From: Pseudomonadota bacterium
GTDB taxonomy: Bacteria; Pseudomonadota; Alphaproteobacteria; Rhizobiales; Aestuariivirgaceae
Length of the DNA: 64,000 nucleotides
Direction: 5' to 3'
Assembly: GCA_020161855.1 (NCBI GenBank)
Contig: JAIUNJ010000008.1
Location: forward strand, 62,001-126,000
Shown piece by piece: positions 22,784-32,249 of the stretch. Numbering within the stretch: position 1 is the stretch's first letter; every line of letters begins with the position of its first letter. The notes under the pieces are model-generated. The model made no database searches. It was not told where the DNA came from and saw only the letters and a list, made by a program, of their open reading frames with translations. A program made the translations under genes and the position numbers.

Positions 22784-24208
22784 TTAAACGTCCTTCACGG
22801 CAGGAGGCCATTTGCTCTTGATCGCCTCGACAAGCGGCCCCATCCGGCTGCCAAGCGACCCCTTGATCATGACAACATCGCCGGGCTGCAGGGCGGCGAG
22901 AACTGGCTCGCGCAATCCGTCTGAGCTGTCGGTGTGCAGGCCCCGGCGGGAGGCGGGCAACGCACTCCAGAGGTGGCACATCAAGGGACCGGCGGCATAT
23001 AGGATATCGACACCTGCTTCGTCCACAGCCTCAGAAAGGCCGGCATGCAGCGCCGGGCCATGCTCCCCAAGTTCCAGCATGTCGCCCAGAATGGCGATCC
23101 GGCGGCCATTTCGCCCCGGTTTGGCCTGCTTCAACAGCATCAGCGCCGCCCGCACGGAGGCCGGGTTTGCATTGTAGCTTTCATCGATCAGCTGCAGTTC
23201 CCCACCCTGCATCTTGAGGGCCTGCTGGACACCACGGCCTTTGGCCGGCTTTGCCTCTGCCAGGGCCAGCGCGGCACGGGCAAGATCAGCGCCAAGGAGT
23301 TTCGCCGCTGCGAGCACAGCAAGGCTGTTGATGGCCATATGCTCGCCCGGCAAGCCGAGCTTGTAGGTCACAGGCTCACCAAGCACGGACGCTGAAACAC
23401 AACAGCAGCCCGGGTGAAGTGCAAGCCTGTCCAGCCTCACATCGGATTTCTCGTGTTGCCCGAAACCAATGATAGTCTGGATGCCCTGGGCGCGGGCGGC
23501 AGCCGCAAGATGATCAAAGTAGGGCGTATCCCGGTTGATGACGGCACTGCCGCCCGGAACGACACCGCTGAATATCTCGGCCTTCGCATCGGCAATTTCC
23601 GCCAGCGACTTGAAATGCCCGAGATGGCTGGCGGCAATCGTCGTGACAATCGCCACATGCGGCCGGACCATGCCCACCAACGGCGTAATCTCACCCGCAT
23701 GGTTCATGCCGATCTCAAAAACACCAAAGGCTGCGTCACGTGGGAAACGCGCCAGCGTCAACGGTACGCCCCAATGATTGTTGAAGGACGCGGCAGAGGC
23801 ATGCGTCTTGCCAGAAGCTGCGAGCGTCTTGAGCAGCATTTCCTTGGTGCTTGTCTTGCCGACGCTGCCCGTGACAGCAACAAGCCCTGCCCCGCTCCTG
23901 TTGCGCGCGGCCCGCCCCAATTGTTCAAGGCCACGCAACGGATCCTCCGGGACGACGAGCAACGGCCCGGCAGCTTCCATCTCAGGCGTTGTACGCGAGA
24001 CCAGGGCAACAGCGGCACCTGCACCCAGGGCAGTCGCCACAAAGTCATGGCCGTCCATCTTGTCGCCCTTGATCGCGACGAAGAGATCGCCTGCAGACAC
24101 GCTGCGGGAATCAATGGAGACACCATTAATCTGTGCATTTGGCGGGCGCGTCAGCCGCCCTGCCGTTGCGCCGACCAGTTCTTCGGCCGTCCAGAGACCT
24201 TCAGCCAT
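22784..24208 (-). CDS. murF: UDP-MurNAc-tripeptide--D-alanyl-D-alanine ligase
   Basis: A 474-residue Mur ligase that attaches D-Ala-D-Ala, the product of Ddl. The ATP loop is VTGSVGKTSTKEML, with SFNNHWGVPLTL, EIGMNHAGEI, and DESYNANPASV in the substrate-binding parts. ATG 24208 was preferred over the earlier in-frame GTG because GGTGAAG lies six to twelve bases upstream. It overlaps the murE end by eight bases. Confidence 0.97.
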   Translation of the reverse strand: MAEGLWTAEELVGATAGRLTRPPNAQINGVSIDSRSVSAGDLFVAIKGDKMDGHDFVATALGAGAAVALVSRTTPEMEAAGPLLVVPEDPLRGLEQLGRAARNRSGAGLVAVTGSVGKTSTKEMLLKTLAASGKTHASAASFNNHWGVPLTLARFPRDAAFGVFEIGMNHAGEITPLVGMVRPHVAIVTTIAASHLGHFKSLAEIADAKAEIFSGVVPGGSAVINRDTPYFDHLAAAARAQGIQTIIGFGQHEKSDVRLDRLALHPGCCCVSASVLGEPVTYKLGLPGEHMAINSLAVLAAAKLLGADLARAALALAEAKPAKGRGVQQALKMQGGELQLIDESYNANPASVRAALMLLKQAKPGRNGRRIAILGDMLELGEHGPALHAGLSEAVDEAGVDILYAAGPLMCHLWSALPASRRGLHTDSSDGLREPVLAALQPGDVVMIKGSLGSRMGPLVEAIKSKWPPAVKDV

Positions 24209-25661
24209 GATAATCTTCACCGTTCAGTGCAGCACGGACGGCGGCGTGATCGCTGAAGGGACGCACGTCTTTGCCGACGATCTGCCCCTCCTCGTGCCCC
24301 TTGCCGGCAACAAGCAGGATGTCACCGCCTTGAAGCGCGTCGGCCGCCGCACGAATGGCCAAGGCACGGTCACCGATCTCTAAGGCGCCGGGAGCACCGG
24401 CCAGCACGTCGCGCCTGATCTGGGCTGGGTCTTCACTTCGCGGGTTGTCGTCGGTCACATAAACACGATCCGCATGTTTCGTGGCAATTGCGCCCATCTG
24501 GGGCCGCTTGCCCTTGTCCCTGTCGCCGCCACACCCAAAGACAACGGAGAGCTTGCCCTTTGCGAAAGGCCGCAGCGCAAGGATGGCGTTCTCCAAAGCA
24601 TCCGGCGTATGCGCATAGTCGACAAAGGCGGAAGCACCCGACCTTGACCTGCCAACCAGATCGAGCCTGCCCGTGGCCCCCTTCAAGCTTTCGAGAGCCT
24701 GTATGGCGGTCTTCTCGTCACCACCGGAAACAATGACGAGCCCGGCCGCCACAAGCGCGTTTGAAGCCTGAAAGTCGCCAACCAGCGGCAAGGTGATGCT
24801 ATGGCGTTGATGGGCCGTCTCCAGAGTCAGATGCTGCTCCAGCCCCTCTCGCCTGACGTCAACAAGCTTGATCGAAGCGCCCTTGAAGCCCACCGTATAG
24901 GTCTCGAGTCCATGCGCAGCGGCTCTGATTCTCACTTCATCGCCAGAAGGTGAATCGGCATTGATCACCGCGCCGCTGCCAGGCGTCAGGAGTTCCGTGA
25001 ACAGGCGCATCTTGGCTTCAAAATAGTTGTCAAAGCTCGGATGATAGTCCAGATGATCGCGCGTGATGTTGGTGAAGCCGCCAGCGGTCAGTCGCAATCC
25101 GTCAAGCCGGTATTGTGCCAGCCCGTGGCTCGATGCCTCGATTGCGAGATGATCCACCTTGTCATCGACGAGATGCGCCGCCAGCGCGTGAAGCTGAACT
25201 GGATCGGGGGTTGTATGATTGAGGTAGGTAGCGCCCTCTGGCCCCACCACGCCGATGGTGCCCAGGCTCGCTGCTCGGAAGCCCATGTACTCCCAAATCT
25301 GGCGCACAAATACGGAAACTGATGTCTTTCCGTTCGTGCCCGTCACGGCAACGATGGTGTCAGGTTGCTTGCCTTCAAAGCGAGCTGCTGCCAGGGCGAG
25401 CAACCGGCGAGGATTGTCGCTTTCGATGACCGCGCCCGTCCCCTGATAGGCGCCACGATTGGCGATAACAGCCACGGCGCCTTTCTCAAGGGCCTGTGGA
25501 ATGAAGGCCGCACCATCGACCTTCGTGCCGGGCAAAGCTGCAAACAATGTGCCGGGCTTGACCTGGCGGCTATCAGAGGTGATCGCAGCAACCTGCAGGT
25601 CACCGATCCCAGGAGGGATCGTGGCGTCAGTGCCGATCAGGCGTGCAAGAGCTCTCGGCAT
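24201..25661 (-). CDS. murE: UDP-MurNAc-L-Ala-D-Glu--meso-diaminopimelate ligase
   Basis: A 486-residue Mur ligase. The ATP loop is VTGTNGKTSVSVFVRQ. The DNPRSEDP motif near residue 410 is the signature for meso-diaminopimelate specificity, so the organism has DAP-type (Gram-negative) peptidoglycan. FVDYAHTPDAL and GCGGDRDKGKRPQMG mark the C-terminal domain. It lies three bases after ftsI. Confidence 0.98.
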   Translation of the reverse strand: MPRALARLIGTDATIPPGIGDLQVAAITSDSRQVKPGTLFAALPGTKVDGAAFIPQALEKGAVAVIANRGAYQGTGAVIESDNPRRLLALAAARFEGKQPDTIVAVTGTNGKTSVSVFVRQIWEYMGFRAASLGTIGVVGPEGATYLNHTTPDPVQLHALAAHLVDDKVDHLAIEASSHGLAQYRLDGLRLTAGGFTNITRDHLDYHPSFDNYFEAKMRLFTELLTPGSGAVINADSPSGDEVRIRAAAHGLETYTVGFKGASIKLVDVRREGLEQHLTLETAHQRHSITLPLVGDFQASNALVAAGLVIVSGGDEKTAIQALESLKGATGRLDLVGRSRSGASAFVDYAHTPDALENAILALRPFAKGKLSVVFGCGGDRDKGKRPQMGAIATKHADRVYVTDDNPRSEDPAQIRRDVLAGAPGALEIGDRALAIRAAADALQGGDILLVAGKGHEEGQIVGKDVRPFSDHAAVRAALNGEDYHG

Positions 25662-25664
25662 CCA

Positions 25665-27374
25665 TCAACCCCGCTTGTCCTTGGCCTTCTTGTCCTTCGC
25701 CTGCTTCTCAAGCTTGGCGAGATCCTCGGAGGTGAACTGCGGCTCGACACCCAGCAGGGGCGCAATGCGCTCAATGATCTTTCCGGCGGTCGGCACGGCA
25801 TTCCAGCCGGAGGTGGCAAAACCATAGGTCTCAGGCAGCGGCTTCGGCTCGTCCAGCATCACGAACAAGGCGTAGCGCGGTCTCTCCATTGGAAATGCAC
25901 CAATGAAGGATGTCAGGCGCTTGTCCTTGGAATAGCGCCCGCCAACAACTTTTTCAGCCGTGCCTGTCTTGCCGCCGACGCGATAGCCAATCACGTTCGC
26001 CTTGGAGGCCGAACCGATGTTTGCATTGAGCCGGAACAACTCCCGCATCTTCTCTGATGTCGATTCCTTCACGATCCGCTGTGCCAACACGTCTGCCTCC
26101 TCCTTGCTGCGGCGCATGAAGGTTGGGGGAACATGCTTCCCGCCATTGAGCAGCGCCGCGACTACGGCGAGACCCTGAAGCGGCTGCACGGCAAAACCAT
26201 GACCAAATGCAATGGTTGCAGAAGCCAGCTTGCCCCACCGCCGAGGTAGAAGCGGCCTGGCCGTCTCGGGCACTTCAGTTTCCAGCCGGTCAAGCAGGCC
26301 CATCCGGCGCAGGAACTCCTGGTGCCGTTCAATTCCGACATCAAGCGCCATCTTAGCCGTGCCGATGTTCGACGAGTTGGTGAATATCTCAGGAACCGTG
26401 AGAACACGGTTCTGGCCGCGATAGTCATTGATCCGGGCGTTGCCGATCACCAGCGGATAGCGCGCATCATACTTCGAGTTCATGTTGATGACGCCGTAGT
26501 CGAAAGCCATGGCGAAGGTGACCGCCTTGATCACCGACCCCAGCTCATAGACCCCGCTCAGCATGTGGTTCTGCTGTTCCTTGCTAAGGGCCTTGGTGTC
26601 TGCATTCGGATTGAAGTCCGGCAGCGAGGCGAGCGCCAGAATTTCGCCGGTCTCGACATTCATGACGATGCCGCCACCGGCAATGGCCTTGTACTTGGTG
26701 ATGGCCTTGCTCACTTCATCGGTGAGAATGTGCTGAACGCGGACATCAATGGACAATTCCGCCGGTGCAGCAGACTGCGTCTCAGGGTCAGCCAGAGAGG
26801 CCGTATAGATGGCACCTTCGTTGTCGAGGAACTTCTCTATGCCGGCGATGCCCTGCGTATCCACATCGACATAGCCCACGACATGCGCAGCGAGCCGCCC
26901 TTGCGGATAGACACGCTTGCGCTCATTCACATAGCCGACACCGGGAATGCCGAGATTGTAGACTGCGTCTCGTTCCTCTGGGCTGACCTGACGTTTGATC
27001 CAGATAAAAGCCCGCTTCGGCTGCAGCAGTCTCTGGCGCAAGACCTTGCCGTTCACATCCGGCAGTGCCGCCGTGATGAGTTCAACGGCTTCGTCCACAT
27101 CTGGAATCTTTCGTGGATCGGCATAGAGCGAAGCGACAGCAATATCCGTTGCCAGCACCTTGCCGTTGCGATCGACAATGTCCGGCCGCGGAATGCGGGA
27201 AAGATGCGCAGCCAGTTCCGGGTTGGTTTCTTCCTTCTCCTTGAAGGCTGTGATCATCACGAGCTTGAACGCAATCGCCATAAAGGCGAATACAAAGAAC
27301 ATGCTCAGCAGGCGAACACGGTTCTGCCCGCCAATGCGCCCCGGACCATCAAGTTCAAATGACTCGGCACTCAT
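25665..27374 (-). CDS. ftsI: Septal penicillin-binding protein FtsI (PBP3)
   Basis: A 569-residue class B transpeptidase working with FtsW. There is one membrane segment near residues 22-40, a pedestal/dimerisation domain to about 200, then the transpeptidase. The catalytic motifs are GSVIK (Ser280, Lys283), SSN (in TNSSNIGTAK) and KTG (VGGKTGTAEK). I chose ATG 27374 (MSAESFEL), four bases after the ftsL stop, over an earlier in-frame start that would overlap ftsL. The C-terminus is lysine-rich. Confidence 0.97.
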   Translation of the reverse strand: MSAESFELDGPGRIGGQNRVRLLSMFFVFAFMAIAFKLVMITAFKEKEETNPELAAHLSRIPRPDIVDRNGKVLATDIAVASLYADPRKIPDVDEAVELITAALPDVNGKVLRQRLLQPKRAFIWIKRQVSPEERDAVYNLGIPGVGYVNERKRVYPQGRLAAHVVGYVDVDTQGIAGIEKFLDNEGAIYTASLADPETQSAAPAELSIDVRVQHILTDEVSKAITKYKAIAGGGIVMNVETGEILALASLPDFNPNADTKALSKEQQNHMLSGVYELGSVIKAVTFAMAFDYGVINMNSKYDARYPLVIGNARINDYRGQNRVLTVPEIFTNSSNIGTAKMALDVGIERHQEFLRRMGLLDRLETEVPETARPLLPRRWGKLASATIAFGHGFAVQPLQGLAVVAALLNGGKHVPPTFMRRSKEEADVLAQRIVKESTSEKMRELFRLNANIGSASKANVIGYRVGGKTGTAEKVVGGRYSKDKRLTSFIGAFPMERPRYALFVMLDEPKPLPETYGFATSGWNAVPTAGKIIERIAPLLGVEPQFTSEDLAKLEKQAKDKKAKDKRG

Positions 27375-27378
27375 GTGA

Positions 27379-27729
27379 CTACTGCATCTTCTCCAGGATG
27401 TCGCCGATCGGGTCCTTGCCCTCTTCCTCAAGCTTCACAGGCACCTCGGTGGGGACCTTGACCAGCAGGTCTTCGACACTCACGAATTGCTGCGCCGAAG
27501 TCGGCTGCAGTTTAAGGTTTTCTTCCGCAAGTTTCTGGATGCGCTCCGGCCGCGTCAAACTGCTCCACTCGGCATTCAGCAGTTTTATGGCCTCGCGTGA
27601 CTCGCTGATCTCCCGCTTGATCTTCGCCACGTCGCGCTCTGCGCCACGCGTGCGATGCTCAAGGCTGTAGAGCGCAAAGCCCGAAACCAGTACCGCAATC
27701 ACAAGTGCTGCGTTGACAAGTTTGAGCAT
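27379..27729 (-). CDS. ftsL: Cell division protein FtsL
   Basis: A 116-residue bitopic protein: an N-terminal membrane segment (about residues 3-20) followed by a coiled coil (ERDVAKIKREISESREAIKLLNAEW) that pairs with FtsB for the FtsQLB complex. Sequence conservation in this family is low; the call rests on position between rsmH and ftsI, size and topology. The start overlaps the rsmH stop by one base. Confidence 0.92.
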   Translation of the reverse strand: MLKLVNAALVIAVLVSGFALYSLEHRTRGAERDVAKIKREISESREAIKLLNAEWSSLTRPERIQKLAEENLKLQPTSAQQFVSVEDLLVKVPTEVPVKLEEEGKDPIGDILEKMQ

Positions 27730-28757
27730 CAGTGCACCCGCCCTTTCAACATCGGAACGCCAAGCAACGACAGATTAGGTTTAAGGGCTGCAGCCGCCGT
27801 TCTGACACCTGCCCGCAGCTTCGCCGAGCGGGCACGGGGATTCCGCTCAATCTCTTCCGCTCCCGGTTCCTGGTGTCCCCTGAAAAGAAGATTGAAGCTG
27901 GGAACATCGGCCTGGCCCTGTGCCGGCAAATGCCGCGACGCCGATGCGATATGCCCGCTCCGCGAGGCAAAAAAGCGCTTCACAATGCGGTCTTCGAGAG
28001 AATGGAATGTCACCACCACCAGACGGCCTCCTTCGACGAGAAGCCGCTCCGCGGCGAACAACGCTTCAGCCAGTTGCTCAAGCTCGCCGTTCACATGGAT
28101 GCGCAGGGCCTGAAAGGTGCGTGTCGCGGGGTGGGTCCGGTCTTTGGCGCGTTGAGGCCCGGTGGCGCGCTCCACAGCCCGGACCAGATCCAGTGTTGTC
28201 GCCAGAGGTTGCACCGAACGCTCCCGGTCAATGGCGCGGGCAATGGCACGGGACCGCGGTTCCTCCCCAAGGATATAGATCAAGTCGGCAAGCGCCTCGG
28301 TTTTCATGCTGTTGACGACGTCGGCTGCCGAAGGACCAGAGCGCGACATCCGCATGTCGAGCGGGCCATCCCTCAGAAATGAAAAGCCCCGCTCAGGATC
28401 ATCGATCTGCATCGACGAGACGCCGATATCGAGGACGACGCCGGAGACAGGCTCGCCGTGACTGATCGCTTCGATATCCGAGAACGTGCCCTGCACAAGC
28501 TCCAGGCGTGCTCCAAAGGCAGCCACGGTTTCAGCGCCGCCGGCGATGGCCGCCGGGTCGCGATCAACGCCAATCACCCGGCAATCCGCGGCGCCGAGGA
28601 TGGCGCGTGTATAGCCGCCCGCTCCGAAGGTCCCATCAATGTAGGTCTCTCCGGCCGCGGGGCTGAGTGCCGCAAGAACCTCATTCAGCATCACGGGAAC
28701 GTGGCGCTGGGAGGCTTCCCTGGCGGTTATGGTGGTGCCGGGCATGCTGGTGAACAA
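27729..28757 (-). CDS. rsmH: 16S rRNA m4C1402 methyltransferase RsmH (MraW)
   Basis: A 342-residue SAM-dependent enzyme that methylates N4 of C1402 in 16S rRNA. Typical motifs are HVPVMLNEVLAAL, YIDGTFGAGGYTRAIL (SAM motif I), GVDRDPAAI, VLDIGVSSMQID, and VVTFHSLEDRIVKRFF. ATG 28757 or, four codons later, ATG 28745 may be the start. It is the first gene of the division cluster here: mraZ, which normally precedes it, is missing, and only about 107 bases separate it from rnpB. Confidence 0.97.
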   Translation of the reverse strand: MFTSMPGTTITAREASQRHVPVMLNEVLAALSPAAGETYIDGTFGAGGYTRAILGAADCRVIGVDRDPAAIAGGAETVAAFGARLELVQGTFSDIEAISHGEPVSGVVLDIGVSSMQIDDPERGFSFLRDGPLDMRMSRSGPSAADVVNSMKTEALADLIYILGEEPRSRAIARAIDRERSVQPLATTLDLVRAVERATGPQRAKDRTHPATRTFQALRIHVNGELEQLAEALFAAERLLVEGGRLVVVTFHSLEDRIVKRFFASRSGHIASASRHLPAQGQADVPSFNLLFRGHQEPGAEEIERNPRARSAKLRAGVRTAAAALKPNLSLLGVPMLKGRVH

Positions 28758-28864
28758 GTGGTTAATGCTAAGCCGACAATGCGCTGGGCTTTGTTAACAA
28801 ATGGTTTCGAAAGCGATTCATTGCGGCGCTGAATGCCCCGAAATCGGACATGACAATCCGGAAG

Positions 28865-29262
28865 AGGTGCCAGCCGGCCTGTAAGCCGGGTTCTGTCCAC
28901 CCCAGGCACGAAACCTGAGGCTGGATGACCATTCATCTGGAATGCCCGTCACCAGGCATTTCACGCAACCAACCCGGGCGGCGGGCCGAAAATCCCTGGA
29001 ACCGAGGTTCCTTGCCGCCCCTATTCGGTCTTGCTCCCGGTGGGGTTTGCCGTGCCGCGTCTGTTGCCATCCGCGCGGTGCGCTCTTGCCGCACCGTTTC
29101 ACCCTTGCCGGGCTAAACCCGGCGGTCTGTTCTCTGTGGCACTTTCCCTGGGGTCGCCCCCGCCGGGCGTTACCCGGCACCGTCTTTCCGTGGAGCCCGG
29201 ACTTTCCTCCCCCGCGCCCTTTCGGGCCTTGCGGCAGCGGTCATCCGGCCAGCTGGCGGGAC
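28865..29262 (-). ncRNA. rnpB: RNase P RNA (bacterial type A)
   Basis: The catalytic RNA that trims tRNA 5' ends. Reading leftward from about 29262: a P1 arm GCCAGCTGGCC, the alphaproteobacterial GGATGACCGC, the conserved GGAGGAAAGTCCGGGCTCC, then a GAGAACAGACCGCC segment, and finally the conserved 3' part ACAGAACCCGGCTTACAGGC closing with the P1 partner GGCCGGCTGGC near 28869. Ends are estimated from P1 pairing. Located between the djlA/amidase region and the division cluster, as in many Rhizobiales. Confidence 0.95.
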
Positions 29263-29307
29263 TGACCTATTCAGGTGCGTGGTCGCCGTCAAGCACGATG
29301 CATGAAC

Positions 29308-30969
29308 TCAGACTTCATGCACGAGCCGCCCGCCAGTTAGCGTGGCAGCAACTTTGACGTCCTGCAGACGTTCGGGATCTAGAGAATCAAGATCAGCATC
29401 CAGAACAGCCAGATCGCCAAATGCGCCGGGCTTGATCACGCCCTTTCTGTCTTCGGCAAACTCCGCATAGGCGCCCATCGATGTGTAGCTGTGCAGCGCC
29501 TGATCCAGCGTCTGCTGGTGTGCATCCACGCCTTCGGCCCAGGATTTTCGGCAAACCGCTGAATGAATTGCCCGCATGGGATTGAGATCGGAAACGGGCC
29601 AGTCGGTCCCGAAGACAAGCGGAACCCTCGCCTTGCGGAACGTGTTCCAGGCAAAGGCATAGCGCCACTTGTCCTTGCCGATCTTGCTGACGGTCGGCTC
29701 CAGGGGCAGCCCCTGCGAGCCGGGAGGATGCGGTGGCTGCATCGACGCAACAACGCCGAGCTTTCGGAAACGCGCGACATCATCCGGATGATGGACTTCG
29801 ATGTGCTCGATACGATGCCTGCTGTCCCGCCTCCCATTGGCCTTGCGTGCAGCCTCATAGCCGTCGAGCACCATGCGCACGGCTCCGTCGCCAATCGCGT
29901 GAACGGCAACCTGCAAGCCTCGGCGGTCGCTCTCCACAGCAGCCGCATTGAAGTGTTCTGCGGTAAAGAGAGGGTCCCCGCGCCAGCCCGGAGCGTCAGG
30001 GTAGTCGCCGAGCATCACGGCGGTGCCGCTGTCGAGCACACCGTCCATGAACATCTTCACGCAACCGGACTTCAGCCAGTCCGACTGATAGGCCTTCGAC
30101 ATCGTCGAGGCTCTTTCGAGAGCCGAGAGCGGCATGAAGGGCTTGTAGTGGAAGGGCACGACGCCGCGCGCCAGCAATCGCCCTTCCCGCTCAAGTGTCG
30201 CAAGCAGCTCGAGCGTGTAAAGATTGCCATCCATGTTGTGGAACGACGTGATTCCGAAGCGCGCACATTTCTGCAGTGCGCGGTAGATGGTCTCCATGTC
30301 GCTGGCAAAGTCCTGCCGCTGCGGATAGGGCTCTGGTTCCCCGCCGGTGGCAAGCCCAAGCCGCGAGCGCTTCAGGTCGACCGCCAGTGCGGCGACCGGC
30401 TCAAGCGCAGCAGGTTCGCGCAATTCTCCTTCCGCCAGGCCATCGGCACCCATGACAATCTCATGGCCGGCAGGCAGCCTGCGTCCGGCAAGAATACCTG
30501 CCAATTCGAGTGCCTTCGTGTTCGCCCAGCCCGTGTGGTGATCTGGGGAATAAAGCAGGATTGGCCGCTCCGGCAGGATGCGGTCAAGATGATGCCGGGT
30601 GAGCCGTTCGCCCACACCAAGGATCGTGTAGTTCGTCTGGTTGCCGACGACGATCCCCGGCCCCTGATGCAGATCAGCGAAGCGCGATATGGCCGTTCGC
30701 AACGGCTCGAAGCCGCTCACGCCATAAAGGTCCAGGCAGGAAGATTCAGCGCCACCGGCGAAGAGATGCATATGGCCTTCGACAAAGCCGGGCACAACCG
30801 TGCATCCGCCGGCATCAATGACCTTCGTCTTGCGGCTCTTGAGCTTCAGGACGTCTCGCGTACGGCCAACCTTGACGATCTTGCCTCCGGCAATTGCCAC
30901 GGCTTCTGCACCAGGCCGCAAAGGGTCCATCGTCTTGAACTTGCCATTGATCACCAGGGTCTCTGCCAT
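29308..30969 (-). CDS. YtcJ-type metal-dependent amidohydrolase
   Basis: A 553-residue member of the amidohydrolase superfamily (amidohydrolase_3, YtcJ/AepA-like). The first metal ligands are in GFVEGHMHLF (HxH) near residue 67. Further ligands are in AVHAIGDGAV and RIEHIEVHH, and the distal Asp is in FGTDWPVSDLNP. The substrate is unknown; relatives hydrolyse amides or formyl groups of aromatic or amino-acid compounds. No signal peptide is seen. It sits between rnpB and a divergent secreted protein, interrupting the usual amidase/djlA/rnpB neighbourhood. Confidence 0.85.
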   Translation of the reverse strand: MAETLVINGKFKTMDPLRPGAEAVAIAGGKIVKVGRTRDVLKLKSRKTKVIDAGGCTVVPGFVEGHMHLFAGGAESSCLDLYGVSGFEPLRTAISRFADLHQGPGIVVGNQTNYTILGVGERLTRHHLDRILPERPILLYSPDHHTGWANTKALELAGILAGRRLPAGHEIVMGADGLAEGELREPAALEPVAALAVDLKRSRLGLATGGEPEPYPQRQDFASDMETIYRALQKCARFGITSFHNMDGNLYTLELLATLEREGRLLARGVVPFHYKPFMPLSALERASTMSKAYQSDWLKSGCVKMFMDGVLDSGTAVMLGDYPDAPGWRGDPLFTAEHFNAAAVESDRRGLQVAVHAIGDGAVRMVLDGYEAARKANGRRDSRHRIEHIEVHHPDDVARFRKLGVVASMQPPHPPGSQGLPLEPTVSKIGKDKWRYAFAWNTFRKARVPLVFGTDWPVSDLNPMRAIHSAVCRKSWAEGVDAHQQTLDQALHSYTSMGAYAEFAEDRKGVIKPGAFGDLAVLDADLDSLDPERLQDVKVAATLTGGRLVHEV

Positions 30970-31033
30970 GCGACTTCCTCAACTGCTTTGCCTGCCCTTG
31001 CATCACAGCCCAAACTGTCGCACAGAAAAAGTC

Positions 31034-31513
31034 ATGAAACGCCGCGCGGGTAGAATAGTCGTCTTGCTTTGGAGCATGGCAATTGGCCTTGGTCTGCCGG
31101 CACAGGCGCAGGAGCGCGAGTGGATTCTCGATGTCGCGGACGAAGACGCCTATCTGGCCTTCGGAGTTCCGGAGACCGATGACGTCGGCATGAGCTTCTG
31201 GTGCAAGATCGGCTCTGGAAAGCTCAGGCTCTTCCTGCCCGACGGCTCACCTGACCTCGCGCCCGGCACGACCGCTGAATTCAATGTGCGTGTGGCGGAA
31301 AAGGATTTCGCGCTCAAGGGGCAGACCATGGCCAATGATATGTCCGGCCATACGAGCGTGGAAGCGGAACTCGGAACGGGCGACGCGCTTGTAAAGGAAC
31401 TGATGGCGGCCGACCGATTCATGGTGACGGTCCAGAAGCACGTCATGACCTTCCCGCTTGCCGACGCCAATCTGCAGGACTTGCTCAAGCTCTGTGAAGT
31501 CAAGCAACCCTGA
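31034..31513 (+). CDS. Secreted hypothetical protein
   Basis: 159 residues with a clear Sec signal peptide (MKRRAGRIVVLLWSMAIGLG, then LPAQAQ as cleavage region). The mature part contains two cysteines (FWCKIG, KLCEVK), which could form a disulphide, and alternating beta-like segments. ATG 31034 is preferred because it starts the signal peptide; the longer frame overlaps the divergent amidohydrolase. Its last 14 bases overlap the convergent amidase gene. No family recognised. Confidence 0.7.
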   Translation: MKRRAGRIVVLLWSMAIGLGLPAQAQEREWILDVADEDAYLAFGVPETDDVGMSFWCKIGSGKLRLFLPDGSPDLAPGTTAEFNVRVAEKDFALKGQTMANDMSGHTSVEAELGTGDALVKELMAADRFMVTVQKHVMTFPLADANLQDLLKLCEVKQP

Positions 31514-32249
31514 GAGCCACCTGGAGCTTGTGCAGTGTAGCGACGGTTGATTGGTCCGCCACGCCATCCACCCGCTCCGGCCGGAAGTGCCTCTGAAAGG
31601 CCTCCACCACCACTTTCGTTCTTGGGTCAAAAACGCCGGTCAGTTCGAGGCCGTAGCCATAGAGGCGCAGCAGGCCTTGCAACGCCATGACGGGATCGCC
31701 CTGATCCCCGAGCTGCAGGAAACTGCCGCCGGCCAGAGGCTCCGGCTGCACCCAGTGGCCAACGCCACCTTTATGCAGCATGTGCCAATCAAACTTCTCA
31801 CCCGGATCAATCTTGCGGCCCGGCGCAACGTCCGAATGCGCCAGCACCCGTGCTGGCCTTATGCCATGCCGGCTGCATATGTCTTTTGAAAGAGCCAAAA
31901 CCGCGTCCATCTGCGCGGGCGGGAAATCAGGATAGCCGCCCGAATGCCCGGGGTTATGTATTTCAATGCCGATGGAGAACGAGTTGATGTCGGTTTCGCC
32001 GTGCCATGACGATTCCCCCGCGTGCCATGCGCGGTTCTCTTCCCCAACCATTTGTGTAATCTTGCCGTCTTCATCCACCAGATAGTGGCAGGACACCCGC
32101 GAGACAGGATCGCACAGCCACTGGCACGCCTTCTCGGCACTGCTCATGCCCGTATAGTGGAGAAGCAATATGTCGGGTTTGATATCTGCCCGCCTCGGCT
32201 CGACGTTAGGCGACAACAATACGGCGCAGGAGAGCTCCGTGCCGATCAC
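31500..32249 (-). CDS. N-acetylmuramoyl-L-alanine amidase (Amidase_2) with peptidoglycan-binding domain
   Basis: A 249-residue zinc amidase that cuts the MurNAc to L-Ala bond. The Amidase_2 domain spans about 20-165, with zinc-ligand candidates in LLHYTGM and VLAHSDVAPGRK. A C-terminal PG_binding_1 domain follows (VMALQGLLRLYGYGLELTGVFDPRT). No signal peptide is apparent, as in AmpD-type cytosolic recycling enzymes, but the binding domain is more like AmiD. It is coupled to djlA by an ATGA overlap. Confidence 0.88.
   Translation of the reverse strand: MIGTELSCAVLLSPNVEPRRADIKPDILLLHYTGMSSAEKACQWLCDPVSRVSCHYLVDEDGKITQMVGEENRAWHAGESSWHGETDINSFSIGIEIHNPGHSGGYPDFPPAQMDAVLALSKDICSRHGIRPARVLAHSDVAPGRKIDPGEKFDWHMLHKGGVGHWVQPEPLAGGSFLQLGDQGDPVMALQGLLRLYGYGLELTGVFDPRTKVVVEAFQRHFRPERVDGVADQSTVATLHKLQVALRVA

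Noticed and set aside
12577..28757. Possible extra operons on the plus strand inside the division cluster
   Set aside because: All plus-strand frames there are mirror images of highly conserved minus-strand genes with GC-rich third positions.
28758..28864. A degraded mraZ before rsmH
   Set aside because: The gap is too short (about 107 bases) and I find no MraZ-like codons in any frame.
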